The notes: generated by a model from the letters alone, not told the origin. A stretch of DNA of 64,000 nt from Methanosarcinaceae archaeon (GCA_020055655.1 JAIPUR010000001.1:62001-126000), one strand, 5' to 3'; shown: positions 44,643 to 56,275, numbered from the stretch's first letter. Program-made: numbers and translations.

Positions 44643-44668
44643 GCATATATAGTTGGAAGTTTCCAACT
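44643..44668 (-). promoter_or_regulatory. hcp promoter: TATA box overlapped by an 18-base palindrome
   Basis: AGTTGGAA and TTCCAACT, separated by two bases, form a perfect palindrome at 44651-44668. On the minus strand it is followed at once by CTATATATG, a good TATA element about 50 bases before the hcp ATG. The palindrome therefore covers the BRE position, a usual spot for archaeal repressors and activators. The words GGATAC also occur three times (44619, 44635, 44669) around it. Confidence 0.55.
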
Positions 44669-45009
44669 GGATACTCATAATTCTGTTGTAAAATAACGAT
44701 AAAGCAGCTAAATTCTTTAGATATTGGCATTTCAATGTGGATTCCTCACTCTGATTTCTAATTTTTTATTTAATACACTAATTCCCATTTTAGTTATGAG
44801 AAATGGACATATGAAATTAACTCTGTAGAAATATTCGAGGGTTGCATATAATATTGGGTATGTCTTACGTCTAATGTATAAAAGATGTCTTTAGATTTGC
44901 ATAGCACTTGCATTTTAATTATCTTGTCTGTAAAAGATCGGTTTTTCGAACAATATGCAAACTTATATGTTTACCTAAGTTGTCATTCCTTTCAAAAGGA
45001 GCCATCAAG
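44669..45009. other. Divergent intergenic region between hcp and hdrA
   Basis: AT-rich and non-coding. The plus-strand TATA-like CTTATATG near 44962 and the Shine-Dalgarno AAAAGGAG just before 45010 belong to the hdrA gene. I see no further gene or structure in it. Confidence 0.5.
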
Positions 45010-47361
45010 ATGCGAATTGGAGTATATATATGTCATTGTGGGCTTAACATTGCCCATGTTATCAATGTTGAATCCCTTCGGGATAAAGCGAGTGAGTTAG
45101 ATGGCGTTCTACTGTCAAAGAACATACAGTTCATGTGCTCAGATTCAGGTCAGGAATCCATCATAGAAGATATTAAGGAAAATGACCTTGACCGTGTAAT
45201 AGTGGCTGCATGTTCTCCACATTTGCATGAGCCTACTTTCAGAAGAGTTCTGAAAAAAGCAGGCCTTAATCCTTACATGCTTGAAATGGTGAATATCCGT
45301 GAGCAGTGTTCCTGGGTACACATGGATAATCCTCAGATGGCTACCCAGAAGGCATCCGACCTCATAAAAATGGGTGTTGCCAGAATAAACTTGCTCGATC
45401 CATTGCAGATCAAGAAAGTTCCGATCACAAAGGATGTATTAGTTATTGGTGGTGGAGTTGCCGGAATCGAAGCATCCCTTACACTTGCAAATTCAGGTTA
45501 TCATGTTTACATGGTTGAGAAGGAACCAACCATCGGTGGAAAGATGGCTCTGTTAAATGAGGTTTTCCCCACCAACGATTGTTCTATCTGTGTGCTTGCT
45601 CCTAAAATGACAGATGTGCATAACCACGAGAATATCGACCTTTTGACAATGGCAGAGGTCAGTGAGGTTGAAGGTTCTGTTGGAAATTTCCAGGTTAAAA
45701 TAGCCCAACACCCACGTTATGTTGATGCTGATAAGTGCAAGGGCTGCGTGGAACTATGTGGCGATGTTTGTCCTGTGGAGATCCCTTCAAGATTTGATTT
45801 CGGTCTGGGTAAGACAAAAGCCATCAACCTTCCTATCCCCCAGGCTGTACCCCAGTCAGTTTACATAGACAACGATTTCTGTGTGGGCTGTGGTTTGTGC
45901 AAACAAGCATGTCCGGCAGATGCTGTAAATTACGAGCAGAAAGAAGAGATATTGGATATCAAGGTCGGAGCCATAATTGTTACAACAGGCTACAGTCATT
46001 TTGATGCAACCCGTAAGACCGAGTATGGTTATGGTGTATGCCCCGATGTGATCACAAACATGGAAGTTGAGCGTCTGATAAATGCTTCAGGACCTACCAA
46101 GGGTAGAATACTTGTGCCTTCCACAAAGGCAGTCCCGAAGAAGATAGCCTTCATTCAGTGTGTAGGTTCAAGGGATGAGAAAGTGGATAATCCCTATTGT
46201 TCAAAGGTCTGCTGCATGTCGAGTATGAAGAATGCACAGCTTATTCTGGAACGTTATCCTGACGTTGAGATCACCATTCATTATATCGATATTCGCGCAT
46301 CCGGTGAGATGTACGAGGAGTATTACATACGCAGCCAGTCCATGGGTATCAATTTCATTCGCGGAAAAGTTGCAGAAGCTGTTTTCGATGACAAGAATCT
46401 CTCTCTGCGTTATGAGGATACCCTTAACGGTGAGATATGCGAGGAAGCATACGATCTTGTGGTTCTGGCAACAGGTATGGAAGCAGTTCCTGATGCAGAT
46501 CGCTTGTCAAGATTGCTGAATCTAAGCAGAAGGTCTGACCGCTTCTTTGCCATAGCTCATCCCAAGATGCGTCCAGTAGATTCTCACATTTCAGGTGTTT
46601 ATATAGCAGGCTGTGCCTCCGGTCCAAAGGAGATCCAGGTTTCTATTGCACAAGGTAGTGCAACAGCCGCCAAGGCAATACAGCTTCTTTCAAAGGGAGA
46701 GCTTGAGACCGATCCTCTCAGTGCTCATGTAAAAACAGATGAGTGCATTGGCTGTGGAATTTGTGTTGATGTCTGCAAGTTCAAGAAAATAACTATGGTG
46801 GACAAGAAGGCAGAGGTTGATGAACTTTCATGTATGGCATGTGGAGCTTGCAGTGCTTCGTGTCCGGTAGATGCTATTACTATGCGTAACAGTACCGATG
46901 AACAGATAATAGCTCAGATACATGCAGCCACTGAGCAGAAATCGCAATATCCGCTTATCATAGCTTTCCTCTGTAACTGGTGCAGCTACACATGTGCTGA
47001 CCTTGCAGGAACTTCAAGGATACAGTATCCTACAAATTCCAGAGTTATCAAGGTCATGTGTGCCGGCAGGGTGGATCCCTCATTTGTGCTTGAAGCATTT
47101 GAAAGAGGAGCTGATGGTGTCCTTGTAGCAGGATGTCGTCTTGGTGAATGTCACTACATCTTCGCCAATTACAATGCCAAGCAGAGAATGGATGCTTTGC
47201 ACGAGGTTCTTGAAGATATAGGAATTGATCCGGGAAGGCTCAGGACCGAATGGATATCTGCTGCAGAAGGTGAGAGATTTGCCAATTCCATGGAAAGTTT
47301 TGTTGAATACCTTGAAGAGATCGGGCCTATAGGTTCAGAGATCAGGGAGGATTCAGAATGA
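45010..47361 (+). CDS. hdrA: Heterodisulfide reductase subunit A fused to an MvhD domain (HdrA2-type)
   Basis: A 783-residue protein. N-terminal RIGVYICHCGLNI and the HdrA-specific cysteine segment lead into the FAD site VIGGGVAGIEASLTLANSGYHVYMVEKEPTIGGKM and the TNDCSICVLAPKM cluster motif. Ferredoxin motifs follow: CKGCVELCGDVCP, CVGCGLCKQACP, CIGCGICVDVCK and CMACGACSASCP. The final 130 residues (AFLCNWCSYTCADLAG, VMCAGRVDP, AGCRLGECHYIFANYNA) form an MvhD domain. This HdrA-MvhD fusion is known from Methanosarcina HdrA2 and serves flavin-based electron bifurcation. The start I use follows a clear AAAAGGAG; an upstream extension has no support. Subunits B and C are not in the window. Confidence 0.94.
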   Translation: MRIGVYICHCGLNIAHVINVESLRDKASELDGVLLSKNIQFMCSDSGQESIIEDIKENDLDRVIVAACSPHLHEPTFRRVLKKAGLNPYMLEMVNIREQCSWVHMDNPQMATQKASDLIKMGVARINLLDPLQIKKVPITKDVLVIGGGVAGIEASLTLANSGYHVYMVEKEPTIGGKMALLNEVFPTNDCSICVLAPKMTDVHNHENIDLLTMAEVSEVEGSVGNFQVKIAQHPRYVDADKCKGCVELCGDVCPVEIPSRFDFGLGKTKAINLPIPQAVPQSVYIDNDFCVGCGLCKQACPADAVNYEQKEEILDIKVGAIIVTTGYSHFDATRKTEYGYGVCPDVITNMEVERLINASGPTKGRILVPSTKAVPKKIAFIQCVGSRDEKVDNPYCSKVCCMSSMKNAQLILERYPDVEITIHYIDIRASGEMYEEYYIRSQSMGINFIRGKVAEAVFDDKNLSLRYEDTLNGEICEEAYDLVVLATGMEAVPDADRLSRLLNLSRRSDRFFAIAHPKMRPVDSHISGVYIAGCASGPKEIQVSIAQGSATAAKAIQLLSKGELETDPLSAHVKTDECIGCGICVDVCKFKKITMVDKKAEVDELSCMACGACSASCPVDAITMRNSTDEQIIAQIHAATEQKSQYPLIIAFLCNWCSYTCADLAGTSRIQYPTNSRVIKVMCAGRVDPSFVLEAFERGADGVLVAGCRLGECHYIFANYNAKQRMDALHEVLEDIGIDPGRLRTEWISAAEGERFANSMESFVEYLEEIGPIGSEIREDSE

Positions 47362-48659
47362 ACGAAGATGAACAGGATGAATCCCTGACCGTCACAAAAG
47401 ATATGGACATAGATGGCTCCCATTTCATTTACAGGCAGATAACCGAGAAATCAGTAAAGTTCCTTGATTATGATTACAAACGGTGTGTGGGTTGTGACAT
47501 ATGTGTAGCTGTCTGTCCCACAAAGGCGCTTGAACTTGGACCCATGCAGGAGATATCCACTGGTCTGGATGCTCCTCCCATTACAATGGACCTTGAGAAG
47601 TGTACCTTCTGCTCAATGTGTGCCAGCTTCTGCCCTGTACATGCATTTGTAATGACAGAAGAGGGCGATTTCCCGGAAGATGAGAAATTCCCGGAATTCG
47701 ATTCTTATGTGAAGATGAACGAGAAGTGCTTGCCATGTTCTATTTGCAAGGCATCATGTCCAGAGGAAGCTATCGAGGTAGAATTCACTTTCAAGAAAAA
47801 AGAGGATATAGCGCCATTTGATGAGAACCAAAAGGGTGAGATTGAAATAGACACTGAAAAATGTAATTTCTGTGGTCTATGTGCTGAGTTCTGTGATGCT
47901 TTCCTCTTAATTGAAAAGGATAAAACTCCCACTGACCCTGCTCCGTTCGACCTTTTGCTTGTCGATGAAGACAAATGTGATTATTGTGTGCTCTGCCAGG
48001 ATCTCTGTCCTGAGGAGGCCATTAAAGTTCAGGGTGAAAGAAGAGGTGAAGCTCCTGAAATTGAAGGCAACCTGACTATCGATGAAAGCAAATGTACTCG
48101 CTGTACATGGTGTCAGGTGGTCTGCCCATATGATGCAGTAGATATAAAGAAACCATTTGAAGGTGAGATAGTCCTAATTGATGCCAATGTGGATCAGTGT
48201 GATCCGCAAGGGTGTCATGGATGTTTTAATGTTTGTCCTTCTCACCTGTGGTATGTTCCGGAAGATCGCAAGATCGCAATTAAAGAGGATTACTGTACTT
48301 ATTGCGGTGCGTGTGTCAATGCCTGTCCCAAGGATGTCATGCGTGTTGTGAGGACTCAGGTAAATCATACCAAGATCCCGGACTCGCCATGGGCGTCACA
48401 ATGGAGGGATGCCATTGATGCGATGGTGACATCCCAGAGAAAATTCCCGAATATCTCAAGGGCCATTGAAGCTGAACCCGAACCTGCAAAAGAGCATGTT
48501 GAGGTGGAGGTCCCGGAGATCGATCCGGCATATCTTGAAGCTGCAAGGAAGCGTCTTGATAAAGCAAAACCATTGCTTTTGAATGCAAAATTTAGAAAAG
48601 TTATTGAAAGTGAAGGACAGGAAAAGGTCAGTAAAGAGATCAAAAAAAGATTGGCATAG
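47358..48659 (+). CDS. Polyferredoxin with eight 4Fe-4S motifs (HdrA partner)
   Basis: A 433-residue protein whose start codon overlaps the hdrA stop by four bases, so the two are translated together. Eight CxxCxxCxxxC motifs are visible: CVGCDICVAVC, CTFCSMCASFC, CLPCSICKASC, CNFCGLCAEFC, CDYCVLCQDLC, CTRCTWCQVVC, CHGCFNVC with an upstream C, and CTYCGACVNAC. They would carry eight clusters in a wire. The C-terminal 90 residues are without cysteines. Its role is probably to link the bifurcating HdrA to ferredoxin pools; an analogous gene pair is known in Methanosarcina. Confidence 0.92.
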   Translation: MNEDEQDESLTVTKDMDIDGSHFIYRQITEKSVKFLDYDYKRCVGCDICVAVCPTKALELGPMQEISTGLDAPPITMDLEKCTFCSMCASFCPVHAFVMTEEGDFPEDEKFPEFDSYVKMNEKCLPCSICKASCPEEAIEVEFTFKKKEDIAPFDENQKGEIEIDTEKCNFCGLCAEFCDAFLLIEKDKTPTDPAPFDLLLVDEDKCDYCVLCQDLCPEEAIKVQGERRGEAPEIEGNLTIDESKCTRCTWCQVVCPYDAVDIKKPFEGEIVLIDANVDQCDPQGCHGCFNVCPSHLWYVPEDRKIAIKEDYCTYCGACVNACPKDVMRVVRTQVNHTKIPDSPWASQWRDAIDAMVTSQRKFPNISRAIEAEPEPAKEHVEVEVPEIDPAYLEAARKRLDKAKPLLLNAKFRKVIESEGQEKVSKEIKKRLA

Positions 48660-48815
48660 TTTTTCTTATCTGACTTCACTTTACTTTACTTTTTATATTT
48701 CTGTTTTTCCATCTACGTTCTTTTTCCTGAATGAACAAACAATAACTTTATACCTCCAAAGGCTGTTTGTTGAGTAAACCGACGACTATGTGAAAATTAT
48801 TTGGTGAGATCCTTC

Positions 48816-50717
48816 ATGAGCGAAAAATTTGATTATAGAGAACTTGGCCTGAAATGCGGACTTGAAATTCACCAGCAGCTTGACTCCAAGCAAAAACTAT
48901 TCTGTCATTGTCCTACTCTGATCAGGGACATTAGTGAATCCAGTTATGAATTCTTCCGATATTTGCGTCCAACTGCAAGCGAGATGGGTGAAACGGACAG
49001 TGCTGCACTGGAGCAGTCTAAATTAAAACGCAAATACATTTACAAAGGTTATGACAGCAATTGCCTTGTGGAAAATGATGATGAGCCACCTACAAAGGTA
49101 AATCAGGAGGCACTGGACATTTCCATGAGCATTACAAAATTGCTTAACATGAAACCTGTTGACCTGATCCATGTAATGCGTAAGATAGTGGTTGACGGTT
49201 CCAATACATCCGGTTTCCAGAGAACTATCTTCTTGGGAAAGGATGGTTATCTTGATACTTCCGAGGGTCCTGTGGGTGTAGGTGTGCTCTGCCTTGAAGA
49301 GGATGCATGTCAGAAGATAGAGGACAAAGGCGATTCTGTTATTTATTCACTGGACAGACTTGGAATTCCACTTGTGGAGATAGGTACTGATCCTGATATA
49401 ATTTCACCGGCTCATGCAAGAGAGACCGCACAACAGATCGGTATGCTACTCCGTTCAACTGGAAAAGTAAAACGTGGTCTTGGTACAATTCGCCAGGATG
49501 TCAATATTTCCATTGCAAAAGGTGCCCGTGTTGAACTAAAAGGTGTACAGGCCCTTGATATGATAGAGACCATGGTAGAGCGTGAAGTGGAAAGACAGGT
49601 GAACCTTCTTGCCATGAGAAATGAACTGCTTGAGCGCAATGCTTCAGTTTGCGAAACTATTTTTGATATAACAGAACTTTTCAAAGACACTAAATCCAAG
49701 GTAATATTAAAGTCTTTGAAGAAGGGTAAGGTACTTGCAGTACTACTTCCGGGCTTCGCTGGTTTTGTTGGCAGGGAGGTGCAACCTGGAAGGCGCCTTG
49801 GTACTGAATTCTCAGATCGTGCAAAAACATCTGGTGTAGGTGGTATCTTCCATACTGATGAACTTCCTAATTATGGTATAACCGAAGATGAAGTTCAATC
49901 TCTTCGCCAGACTGTCGGTGCTGGTGAAAATGATGCTGTCATTATGGTAGCTGACAGGGAGAAACGTGCAAGAGGTGCAATGGAAAGTGTGATAATCCGG
50001 GCAAGAGAAACCCTTAACAGGGTGCCGGAAGAAACACGCCGCGCATTACCTGATGGAAACAGCTCTTATCTTAGGCCACTTCCAGGCGCAGCGAGGATGT
50101 ATCCTGAAACTGATGTGCCTCAGGTGGCAATATCTGATGAATATTTAGGATCAATAGAGGTTCCCGAACTTCTCACAGATCGTGCAAAGCGTTTTGAGTC
50201 TGAGTATTCGCTACACCAGGAACTTGCAGAAAAGATCGCTTATTCAAATTACCTTCCTTTATTTGAAGAATTCATGCAGGAATTTGAAGGTAATAAGAAT
50301 ATAAATGCTACATTTATAGTGAGGACCCTCACTGGAACTCTGCTGGAATTGAAGCGCGATGGTGTGGAAATTTATAAACTGGGGGACGCTAATTTTGCTG
50401 ATATTTTCCGTCTGGTTGCTGCAGGAGATCTAGTAAAAGAGGGTATTGATGATGTTCTTAGGGCACTGGCAAAGGATCCGTCAGCAAGTGCAAAAGACCT
50501 TGCAGAAAAGCTAGGTCTTGGAAATGTCGATACCTGTGATATTGAAAGATTCATTGACAATATAATTGCTGAGCGCCAGGATTTCATCAAGGAAAAAGGT
50601 CCAGGAGCAGTTGGCCCTCTAATGGGTATTGTCATGGCTGAGTTCAGGGGTAAAGTTGATGGTAAGATCTTAAGTGACCTCTTAAAACAAAAGGTTAATA
50701 AATATTTAAGTATATAA
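48816..50717 (+). CDS. gatE: Glu-tRNA(Gln) amidotransferase subunit E
   Basis: The archaeal GatDE amidotransferase turns Glu-tRNA(Gln) into Gln-tRNA(Gln); GatE binds and phosphorylates the tRNA-bound glutamate. Family motifs: [53 protein letters not shown], then [26 protein letters not shown] and a GAD-type insert region. Length (633) is normal. I start at the ATG of [10 protein letters not shown], with GGTGAG about six bases upstream. The gatD partner gene is elsewhere. Confidence 0.96.
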   Translation: MSEKFDYRELGLKCGLEIHQQLDSKQKLFCHCPTLIRDISESSYEFFRYLRPTASEMGETDSAALEQSKLKRKYIYKGYDSNCLVENDDEPPTKVNQEALDISMSITKLLNMKPVDLIHVMRKIVVDGSNTSGFQRTIFLGKDGYLDTSEGPVGVGVLCLEEDACQKIEDKGDSVIYSLDRLGIPLVEIGTDPDIISPAHARETAQQIGMLLRSTGKVKRGLGTIRQDVNISIAKGARVELKGVQALDMIETMVEREVERQVNLLAMRNELLERNASVCETIFDITELFKDTKSKVILKSLKKGKVLAVLLPGFAGFVGREVQPGRRLGTEFSDRAKTSGVGGIFHTDELPNYGITEDEVQSLRQTVGAGENDAVIMVADREKRARGAMESVIIRARETLNRVPEETRRALPDGNSSYLRPLPGAARMYPETDVPQVAISDEYLGSIEVPELLTDRAKRFESEYSLHQELAEKIAYSNYLPLFEEFMQEFEGNKNINATFIVRTLTGTLLELKRDGVEIYKLGDANFADIFRLVAAGDLVKEGIDDVLRALAKDPSASAKDLAEKLGLGNVDTCDIERFIDNIIAERQDFIKEKGPGAVGPLMGIVMAEFRGKVDGKILSDLLKQKVNKYLSI

Positions 50718-50727
50718 TATATTTTTA

Positions 50728-51798
50728 ATGTCAACTTGCTTTTTAACCAGGATTGCAGGTTTAGCCTGCAAATTTATTTTCATAGCATTAGCTTTCTCTG
50801 TTTTTATATCAACATCTTTTGCTGCAATATCGCTAGAGGATAAATTTCAATTAACGGATACTGTGAACTGTGATCATCCATCCTGGAGTCCCGATGGCAG
50901 GAAAATAGCCTATTCATCAGAGCAAGGCATATGGAGCATAAATGCGGATGCTTCCAGATCAAGGAAGCTTTTTGATGCTCTTGCATGGGATGGGGATCCA
51001 GAGTACAATTATGATGGTACTATGATCTATTTTGCAAGTGAAAGTAAGAATGCATTTTCTGCACGGTACATAAGTGTCCACTCAATGGGTGCCGAAGGTG
51101 GCGATATCGTTAAGCTGACAGAATCAGCTGATTCAAGGTCACCTGTAGAAAGTCCTGACGGGAAAAAAATAGCCTATTTATCTAAACTGTCTGGTAACTA
51201 TGATATATGGATAATGGACCTAGATGGTACTAACAAAAAACAATTGACCGATGAACCAGGCGATGCATCTTCTCCTTCATGGAGTCCTGATGGAAGCAAA
51301 ATAATCTATAGCGCCAATGGTGATATTTTCACAATAGGACTTGATTCAGTAAGACCTGTTCAGTTGATAGCAGATTCGTATGATAATATAGATCCTGCAT
51401 ATAGTCCGGATGGTAAATTGGTCATATTCTCATCTGATCGTACAGGAGATTATGATATCTGGATGATGAGTTCTGATGAGAATAGCTTTTTCAGGGCTAC
51501 TTATGATGAGTCTATACAAAAGTCTCCAACATGGTGTCCGGATGGTAGCTCTTTTGCCTATGTTTCTAATGAAGGCGGAGAGTTTAATATATGGGTAAAG
51601 AATGTCTATCTGGAAACAGTTGAATTTGAGATATTGGATAAATATACTGAGCCTGAGAGTATAGAAAGAAATCATTATCTTGAAAGTATTCGGGTATTTG
51701 CCTTAGAAAATCCTGAAAAATTCATCCTATCGGTTCTTGTTATATCTTTCATATCAGTGGTTTCCATCATTTATGCATTTTTAAGCAGACTTAAATAA
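50728..51798 (+). CDS. TolB-like beta-propeller protein, membrane-anchored
   Basis: A 356-residue protein with a signal peptide (about residues 15-33) and several PD40 repeats such as HPSWSPDGRKIAYSSEQG, SPSWSPDGSKIIYSANG and DPAYSPDGKLVIFSSDRTGDYDIW, a TolB-type propeller. The C-terminus has a transmembrane helix (FILSVLVISFISVVSIIYAFL) and a basic tail, so the propeller is on the outside. No TolA/Pal-type partner exists in archaea; a surface binding or scaffold role is inferred. It follows gatE by only 10 bases on the same strand, which looks incidental. Confidence 0.8.
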   Translation: MSTCFLTRIAGLACKFIFIALAFSVFISTSFAAISLEDKFQLTDTVNCDHPSWSPDGRKIAYSSEQGIWSINADASRSRKLFDALAWDGDPEYNYDGTMIYFASESKNAFSARYISVHSMGAEGGDIVKLTESADSRSPVESPDGKKIAYLSKLSGNYDIWIMDLDGTNKKQLTDEPGDASSPSWSPDGSKIIYSANGDIFTIGLDSVRPVQLIADSYDNIDPAYSPDGKLVIFSSDRTGDYDIWMMSSDENSFFRATYDESIQKSPTWCPDGSSFAYVSNEGGEFNIWVKNVYLETVEFEILDKYTEPESIERNHYLESIRVFALENPEKFILSVLVISFISVVSIIYAFLSRLK

Positions 51799-51892
51799 TC
51801 TGCTTTTCTTTTTTATGAAATAATAAATAAAATATAGCATTCCATCGTAATGCTTATAGCCTATTCTTTACATGTAGACGCAGGTTCAAACG

Positions 51893-52990
51893 ATGAAAGC
51901 AGTATTAGGATTAGAAGATGGCACTATTATAAAAGGCACTGGTTTCGGTGCCGAAGGTATCGTTTCCGGGGAGCTTGTTTTTACTACGCAATACACTGGA
52001 TATGAGGAGGCATTGACCGACCCGTCATACAACGGTCAGATATTGATGTTCACTTATCCTCTTATTGGCAACTATGGTGTAAGTGGAAAATGTTTTGAAT
52101 CAGATGGCGTAAAAGCTGAAGGTCTGGTTGTCAGGGAAGCATGTCCTGATCCATCAAATCATCTTTCGCAGCGTAATATCTACAAGTTAATGGAGGATGA
52201 AGGCAAACCTGGTATTGCAGGTGTTGATACACGTATGCTCACAATTAAGACACGTGAGCATGGAACAATGCGTGCGGCTTTTGTTAATGGCAGTGATGAC
52301 GGTGAGGAAGCTGTTCAGTTGGCTCGTGAGCAGCCACACATTTCTAATATCGATCTCATTTCAAAGGTCACATGTCCTGAACCTTATACTATCAAGAGTG
52401 AGTTCAGGGATGAAAAGAACCCGGTAAATGTGGTACTTGTTGACCTTGGAAGAAAATTAAGTATTGAGAGGAGCTTGCTTGCAAGAGGTATTGACGTAAC
52501 AGTAGTTCCCGCAACAGCATCACCTTCAATGATTGAATCATATGATCCGGATCTTCTTTTCTTCTCCAATGGTCCTGGAGACCCACAAAAGGCAACAGAT
52601 GCTGTAAATGCAGTTAATCATTACATGGGTGAAGTTCCAATAATAGGTATTTGTCTGGGGCATCAGGTAATTTCCCGTGCTCTGGGTGCAGAGACATATA
52701 AACTGAAATTCGGGCACCGTGGTGCAAATCAGCCTGTAAAGGATTTTGAATCCGGAATTGTACATATCACTTCTCAAAACCATGGTTTTGCAGTGGATGA
52801 AACTTCTCTTGATGAAAAAGAGGTAGTTGTAACGCAGATAAATGCAAACGATAAGACTGTAGAGGGAATTGCTCACAAGAACCTGGACATGTTCAGCGTT
52901 CAGTATCACCCTGATGCACACCCTGGTCCACTTGATACTGAAGGTATATTCTTCAACAAGGTCTTGAAACTCGCAGGAGGTAAGAAATAA
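51893..52990 (+). CDS. carA: Carbamoyl phosphate synthase, small (glutaminase) subunit
   Basis: A 365-residue protein that makes ammonia from glutamine for carbamoyl phosphate. N-terminal [46 protein letters not shown] is family-specific. The glutamine amidotransferase domain has the SNGPGDP segment, the catalytic cysteine in [10 protein letters not shown], and the His-Glu pair near [11 protein letters not shown]. The product feeds arginine and pyrimidines. The last base of its stop is the first base of carB, so translation is coupled. Confidence 0.97.
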   Translation: MKAVLGLEDGTIIKGTGFGAEGIVSGELVFTTQYTGYEEALTDPSYNGQILMFTYPLIGNYGVSGKCFESDGVKAEGLVVREACPDPSNHLSQRNIYKLMEDEGKPGIAGVDTRMLTIKTREHGTMRAAFVNGSDDGEEAVQLAREQPHISNIDLISKVTCPEPYTIKSEFRDEKNPVNVVLVDLGRKLSIERSLLARGIDVTVVPATASPSMIESYDPDLLFFSNGPGDPQKATDAVNAVNHYMGEVPIIGICLGHQVISRALGAETYKLKFGHRGANQPVKDFESGIVHITSQNHGFAVDETSLDEKEVVVTQINANDKTVEGIAHKNLDMFSVQYHPDAHPGPLDTEGIFFNKVLKLAGGKK

Positions 52991-55900
52991 TGCCAAAACG
53001 TGATGACATAAAGAAAATACTCCTGATAGGCTCTGGTCCTATTATGATCGGACAGGCTGCAGAATTCGATTTCTCCGGAAGTCAGGCATGCCGTTCCCTT
53101 AAAGAAGAAGGTTATGAGGTTGTGCTGGTAAACTCCAATCCTGCAACTATAATGACCGATCCGGATACTGCAGATGCAGTATATATAGAGCCGATCGATG
53201 CCAAGACTATTGAGAAGATCATAGCAAAAGAAAAGCCAGATGGGCTTATTGCAGGTATTGGCGGTCAGACCGGACTTAACATTACAAGTGAACTCGCCGA
53301 AAACGGTGTGTTCGAAAAATATGGTGTGGAACTTCTTGGAACTTCCCTTGAAGCTATCAAGAATACCGAGGATCGTGAGCTTTTCAAACAGGCTATGGAA
53401 AAGATCGATGAAAAGGTTCCACGTAGTGTGGCAGTTTCTTCATTGAAGGAAGCTGAAGCACTTATTGATGAACTTGGTCTTCCCCTGATTATCCGTCCTG
53501 CATACACACTTGGTGGTGCCGGTGGCGGTATCGCTTATTCCAGAGAAGAACTTCTGGAGATAAGTGAAAGAGGCTTAAGGCGCAGTCGCATTGATCAGGT
53601 ATTGATCGAGGAAAGTGTACTTGGATGGAAAGAATTCGAATATGAGGTCATGCGTGATTCCAACGATACATGTATTGTTATCTGTAATATGGAAAACCTT
53701 GATCCAATGGGTGTTCACACTGGAGAATCCATTGTTGTGACACCATCACAAACACTCAATGATGAGGAGCACCAGACACTAAGAAGTGCTGCCATCAAGA
53801 TCATCCGCTCACTTGGGATCGAGGGTGGATGTAACATTCAGTTTGCTGCAAAGGACGGTGAGTACCGTATTGTGGAAGTCAACCCACGTGTATCCCGATC
53901 ATCCGCACTCGCATCAAAAGCAACAGGATATCCGATCGCCAGGGTAACAGCTAAGATCGGCATTGGAATGGCACTTGATGAGATTCTCAATGATATTACT
54001 AAGAAGACTCCTGCATCTTTTGAACCAACTATTGATTATATCGTTACAAAGATCCCAAGGTGGCCATTTGACAAGTTCGTAACAGCCGACAATACTCTTA
54101 CAACTTCAATGAAGAGTACCGGCGAAGTTATGTCCATAGGGCGTACTATCGAGGAATCACTCCTCAAAGCAGTGCGCTCTTTGGATATCAAGATGGATTT
54201 TGGTTCCCACGAATGGTCTAACAATGAGGTCAAGACACTGCTCAGGACCCCTACAAGCGAGAGGCTTTTTGTAGTCTACCATGCACTTGCAAACGACTTC
54301 ACCATTGAAGAGGTTTCAGAGCTTTCCGGTATTGATGTCTTCTACCTCAAAAAGATCAAGAACATCATTGATATGGAGAACTTCATAAAGGACGCTGCAA
54401 AATCCGGTGAGCTTTCCGCAGATCAATTGAATGATGCAAAACGCATGGGTCTGACAGATGCAAGGATCGCTGAGATGGCAGGTAAGACTCGTGAGGAGAT
54501 CAATGACCTCAGGCGTGAGTTAGGAGTAACATCCACTTACAAGATGGTAGATACCTGTGCAGCAGAATTTGCAGCTGCAACACCTTACTATTATTCATGC
54601 TATGAACAGATGTGCGAGGTCGAACCTACCGAGAACAAGAAGATCTTGATCCTTGGTGCAGGCCCGATACGCATCGGTCAGGGAATTGAGTTCGATTATT
54701 GTACCGTACATGCTGTGACGGCTATCAGGGATGAGGGAATAGAAGCTCACATTATCAATAATAATCCTGAAACCGTTTCAACTGATTACGACACCTCTGA
54801 CAAGCTCTTCTTCGAGCCTCTTACACTAGAAGATGTAATGAATGTCATTGAACGTGAAAATCCAGATGGTGTACTTGTTCAGTTCGGTGGACAAACCTCA
54901 GTAAACCTTGCATTACCACTTGAGAAAGAACTCCAGAGGCGCACTGACCTTAAGACAGTCATTATGGGAACATCTCCTAATGATATCGATGTCGCAGAGG
55001 ATCGTGAAAGGTTCAATTTCATGATGGAAAAGCTGGAGATCAACCAGCCGGATGCAGGTTATGCAACATCACAGGAAGAAGCAATTGCTATTGCTAACCG
55101 TATTGATTATCCGGTACTCGTGAGACCATCATACGTTCTTGGTGGAAGGGCAATGGAAATTGTTTATGACCAGAACGATCTGGAACGCTACATGCGTGAG
55201 GCAGTTAGTGTTTCACCTGAGCATCCAATCCTTATTGATGATTTCCTTGAAGGTGCTGTTGAGATCGATGTGGATGCTGTGTGTGACGGTGAAGATGTAC
55301 TTATCGGTGCTATCATGGAACATATCGAAGAAGCCGGTGTTCACTCCGGTGATTCTGCATGTGTAATTCCACCACAGTCGCTTTCAGAAGAAACACTGCA
55401 AATTGTACGTGATTATACTCGCAAGATAGCACTTGCACTCAATGTCAAGGGCCTGCTGAACATTCAGATGGCACTTCAGGACAACACAGTCTATGTGCTT
55501 GAAGCAAATCCACGTTCAAGCAGGACAATTCCATTCGTATCCAAAGCAGTAGGTCTTCCAATGGCGAAGATAGCAGCTCTTGTTATCATGGGACAGCGGC
55601 TGAAGGACATGGGATTCGCATCACTGGATGAGCCAAAGGTCAAGCATATTTCAGTGAAGGAAGTGCTCTTGCCGTTCGATAAACTCCCTGGTGCTGACCC
55701 GATACTCGGTCCTGAAATGAAGAGTACCGGTGAGGTAATGGGGGTTGATTCCGATTACGGACGTGCATTCTTCAAGGCACAGCTTAGTGCTGACAACATT
55801 CTTCCATTGAACGGCAGGGTTTTCATGTCCATCAGGGATGAGGACAAGGAGCAGTTGCTGGATATTGCACGCAAGCTCAAGGATGCAGGCATCGAGCTTA

Positions 55901-56214
55901 TTGGAACAAGTGGAACAGCAGAATTCCTTGATGAGAACGGTATCGAAATGGGAATTGTCAAGAAAGTACATGACGGCAGTCCAAATGTCATTGACATGAT
56001 GCGCAGGGACGAGGTAAATCTTGTTATCAATACCCCGACCAACAAGGTATCACGTAAGGACGGTTCAAGGATACGCCGTGCAGCAGTTGATTTCAAAGTT
56101 CCGTACATCACTACGATCCAGTCAGCTATTGCAGCATCACATGCTATAGCATCTATGAAATCCGGTGAATCAACTGTAAAATCCATTAAAGAATATCATA
56201 AGGAAATGGCCTGA
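52990..56214 (+). CDS. carB: Carbamoyl phosphate synthase, large subunit
   Basis: A 1074-residue enzyme with two homologous ATP-grasp halves. First half: [30 protein letters not shown] and [12 protein letters not shown]; second half: [41 protein letters not shown] and [16 protein letters not shown]. The C-terminal region with [15 protein letters not shown] is the allosteric domain. It combines bicarbonate, ammonia and 2 ATP. The stop codon is inside the first arm of a terminator hairpin. Confidence 0.98.
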   Translation: MPKRDDIKKILLIGSGPIMIGQAAEFDFSGSQACRSLKEEGYEVVLVNSNPATIMTDPDTADAVYIEPIDAKTIEKIIAKEKPDGLIAGIGGQTGLNITSELAENGVFEKYGVELLGTSLEAIKNTEDRELFKQAMEKIDEKVPRSVAVSSLKEAEALIDELGLPLIIRPAYTLGGAGGGIAYSREELLEISERGLRRSRIDQVLIEESVLGWKEFEYEVMRDSNDTCIVICNMENLDPMGVHTGESIVVTPSQTLNDEEHQTLRSAAIKIIRSLGIEGGCNIQFAAKDGEYRIVEVNPRVSRSSALASKATGYPIARVTAKIGIGMALDEILNDITKKTPASFEPTIDYIVTKIPRWPFDKFVTADNTLTTSMKSTGEVMSIGRTIEESLLKAVRSLDIKMDFGSHEWSNNEVKTLLRTPTSERLFVVYHALANDFTIEEVSELSGIDVFYLKKIKNIIDMENFIKDAAKSGELSADQLNDAKRMGLTDARIAEMAGKTREEINDLRRELGVTSTYKMVDTCAAEFAAATPYYYSCYEQMCEVEPTENKKILILGAGPIRIGQGIEFDYCTVHAVTAIRDEGIEAHIINNNPETVSTDYDTSDKLFFEPLTLEDVMNVIERENPDGVLVQFGGQTSVNLALPLEKELQRRTDLKTVIMGTSPNDIDVAEDRERFNFMMEKLEINQPDAGYATSQEEAIAIANRIDYPVLVRPSYVLGGRAMEIVYDQNDLERYMREAVSVSPEHPILIDDFLEGAVEIDVDAVCDGEDVLIGAIMEHIEEAGVHSGDSACVIPPQSLSEETLQIVRDYTRKIALALNVKGLLNIQMALQDNTVYVLEANPRSSRTIPFVSKAVGLPMAKIAALVIMGQRLKDMGFASLDEPKVKHISVKEVLLPFDKLPGADPILGPEMKSTGEVMGVDSDYGRAFFKAQLSADNILPLNGRVFMSIRDEDKEQLLDIARKLKDAGIELIGTSGTAEFLDENGIEMGIVKKVHDGSPNVIDMMRRDEVNLVINTPTNKVSRKDGSRIRRAAVDFKVPYITTIQSAIAASHAIASMKSGESTVKSIKEYHKEMA

Positions 56215-56237
56215 TTCTTTCAGGCCTTTTTTATTTT
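56208..56237 (+). terminator. Hairpin terminator after carB
   Basis: GGCCTGA and TCAGGCC pair perfectly around the loop TTCTT, followed by TTTTTTATTTTT. The left arm includes the carB stop codon. It would separate carAB from argG, which then needs its own promoter in the short AT-rich gap. Confidence 0.85.
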
Positions 56238-56275
56238 TACTTTTTTACTATTAATCAAATTCAGGATCAATTATT

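Noticed and set aside
44908-45009. Upstream in-frame extension of hdrA by about 34 codons
   Set aside because: The extension has no HdrA similarity; a strong AAAAGGAG lies right before the ATG at 45010 and the family begins MRIGVYICHC.
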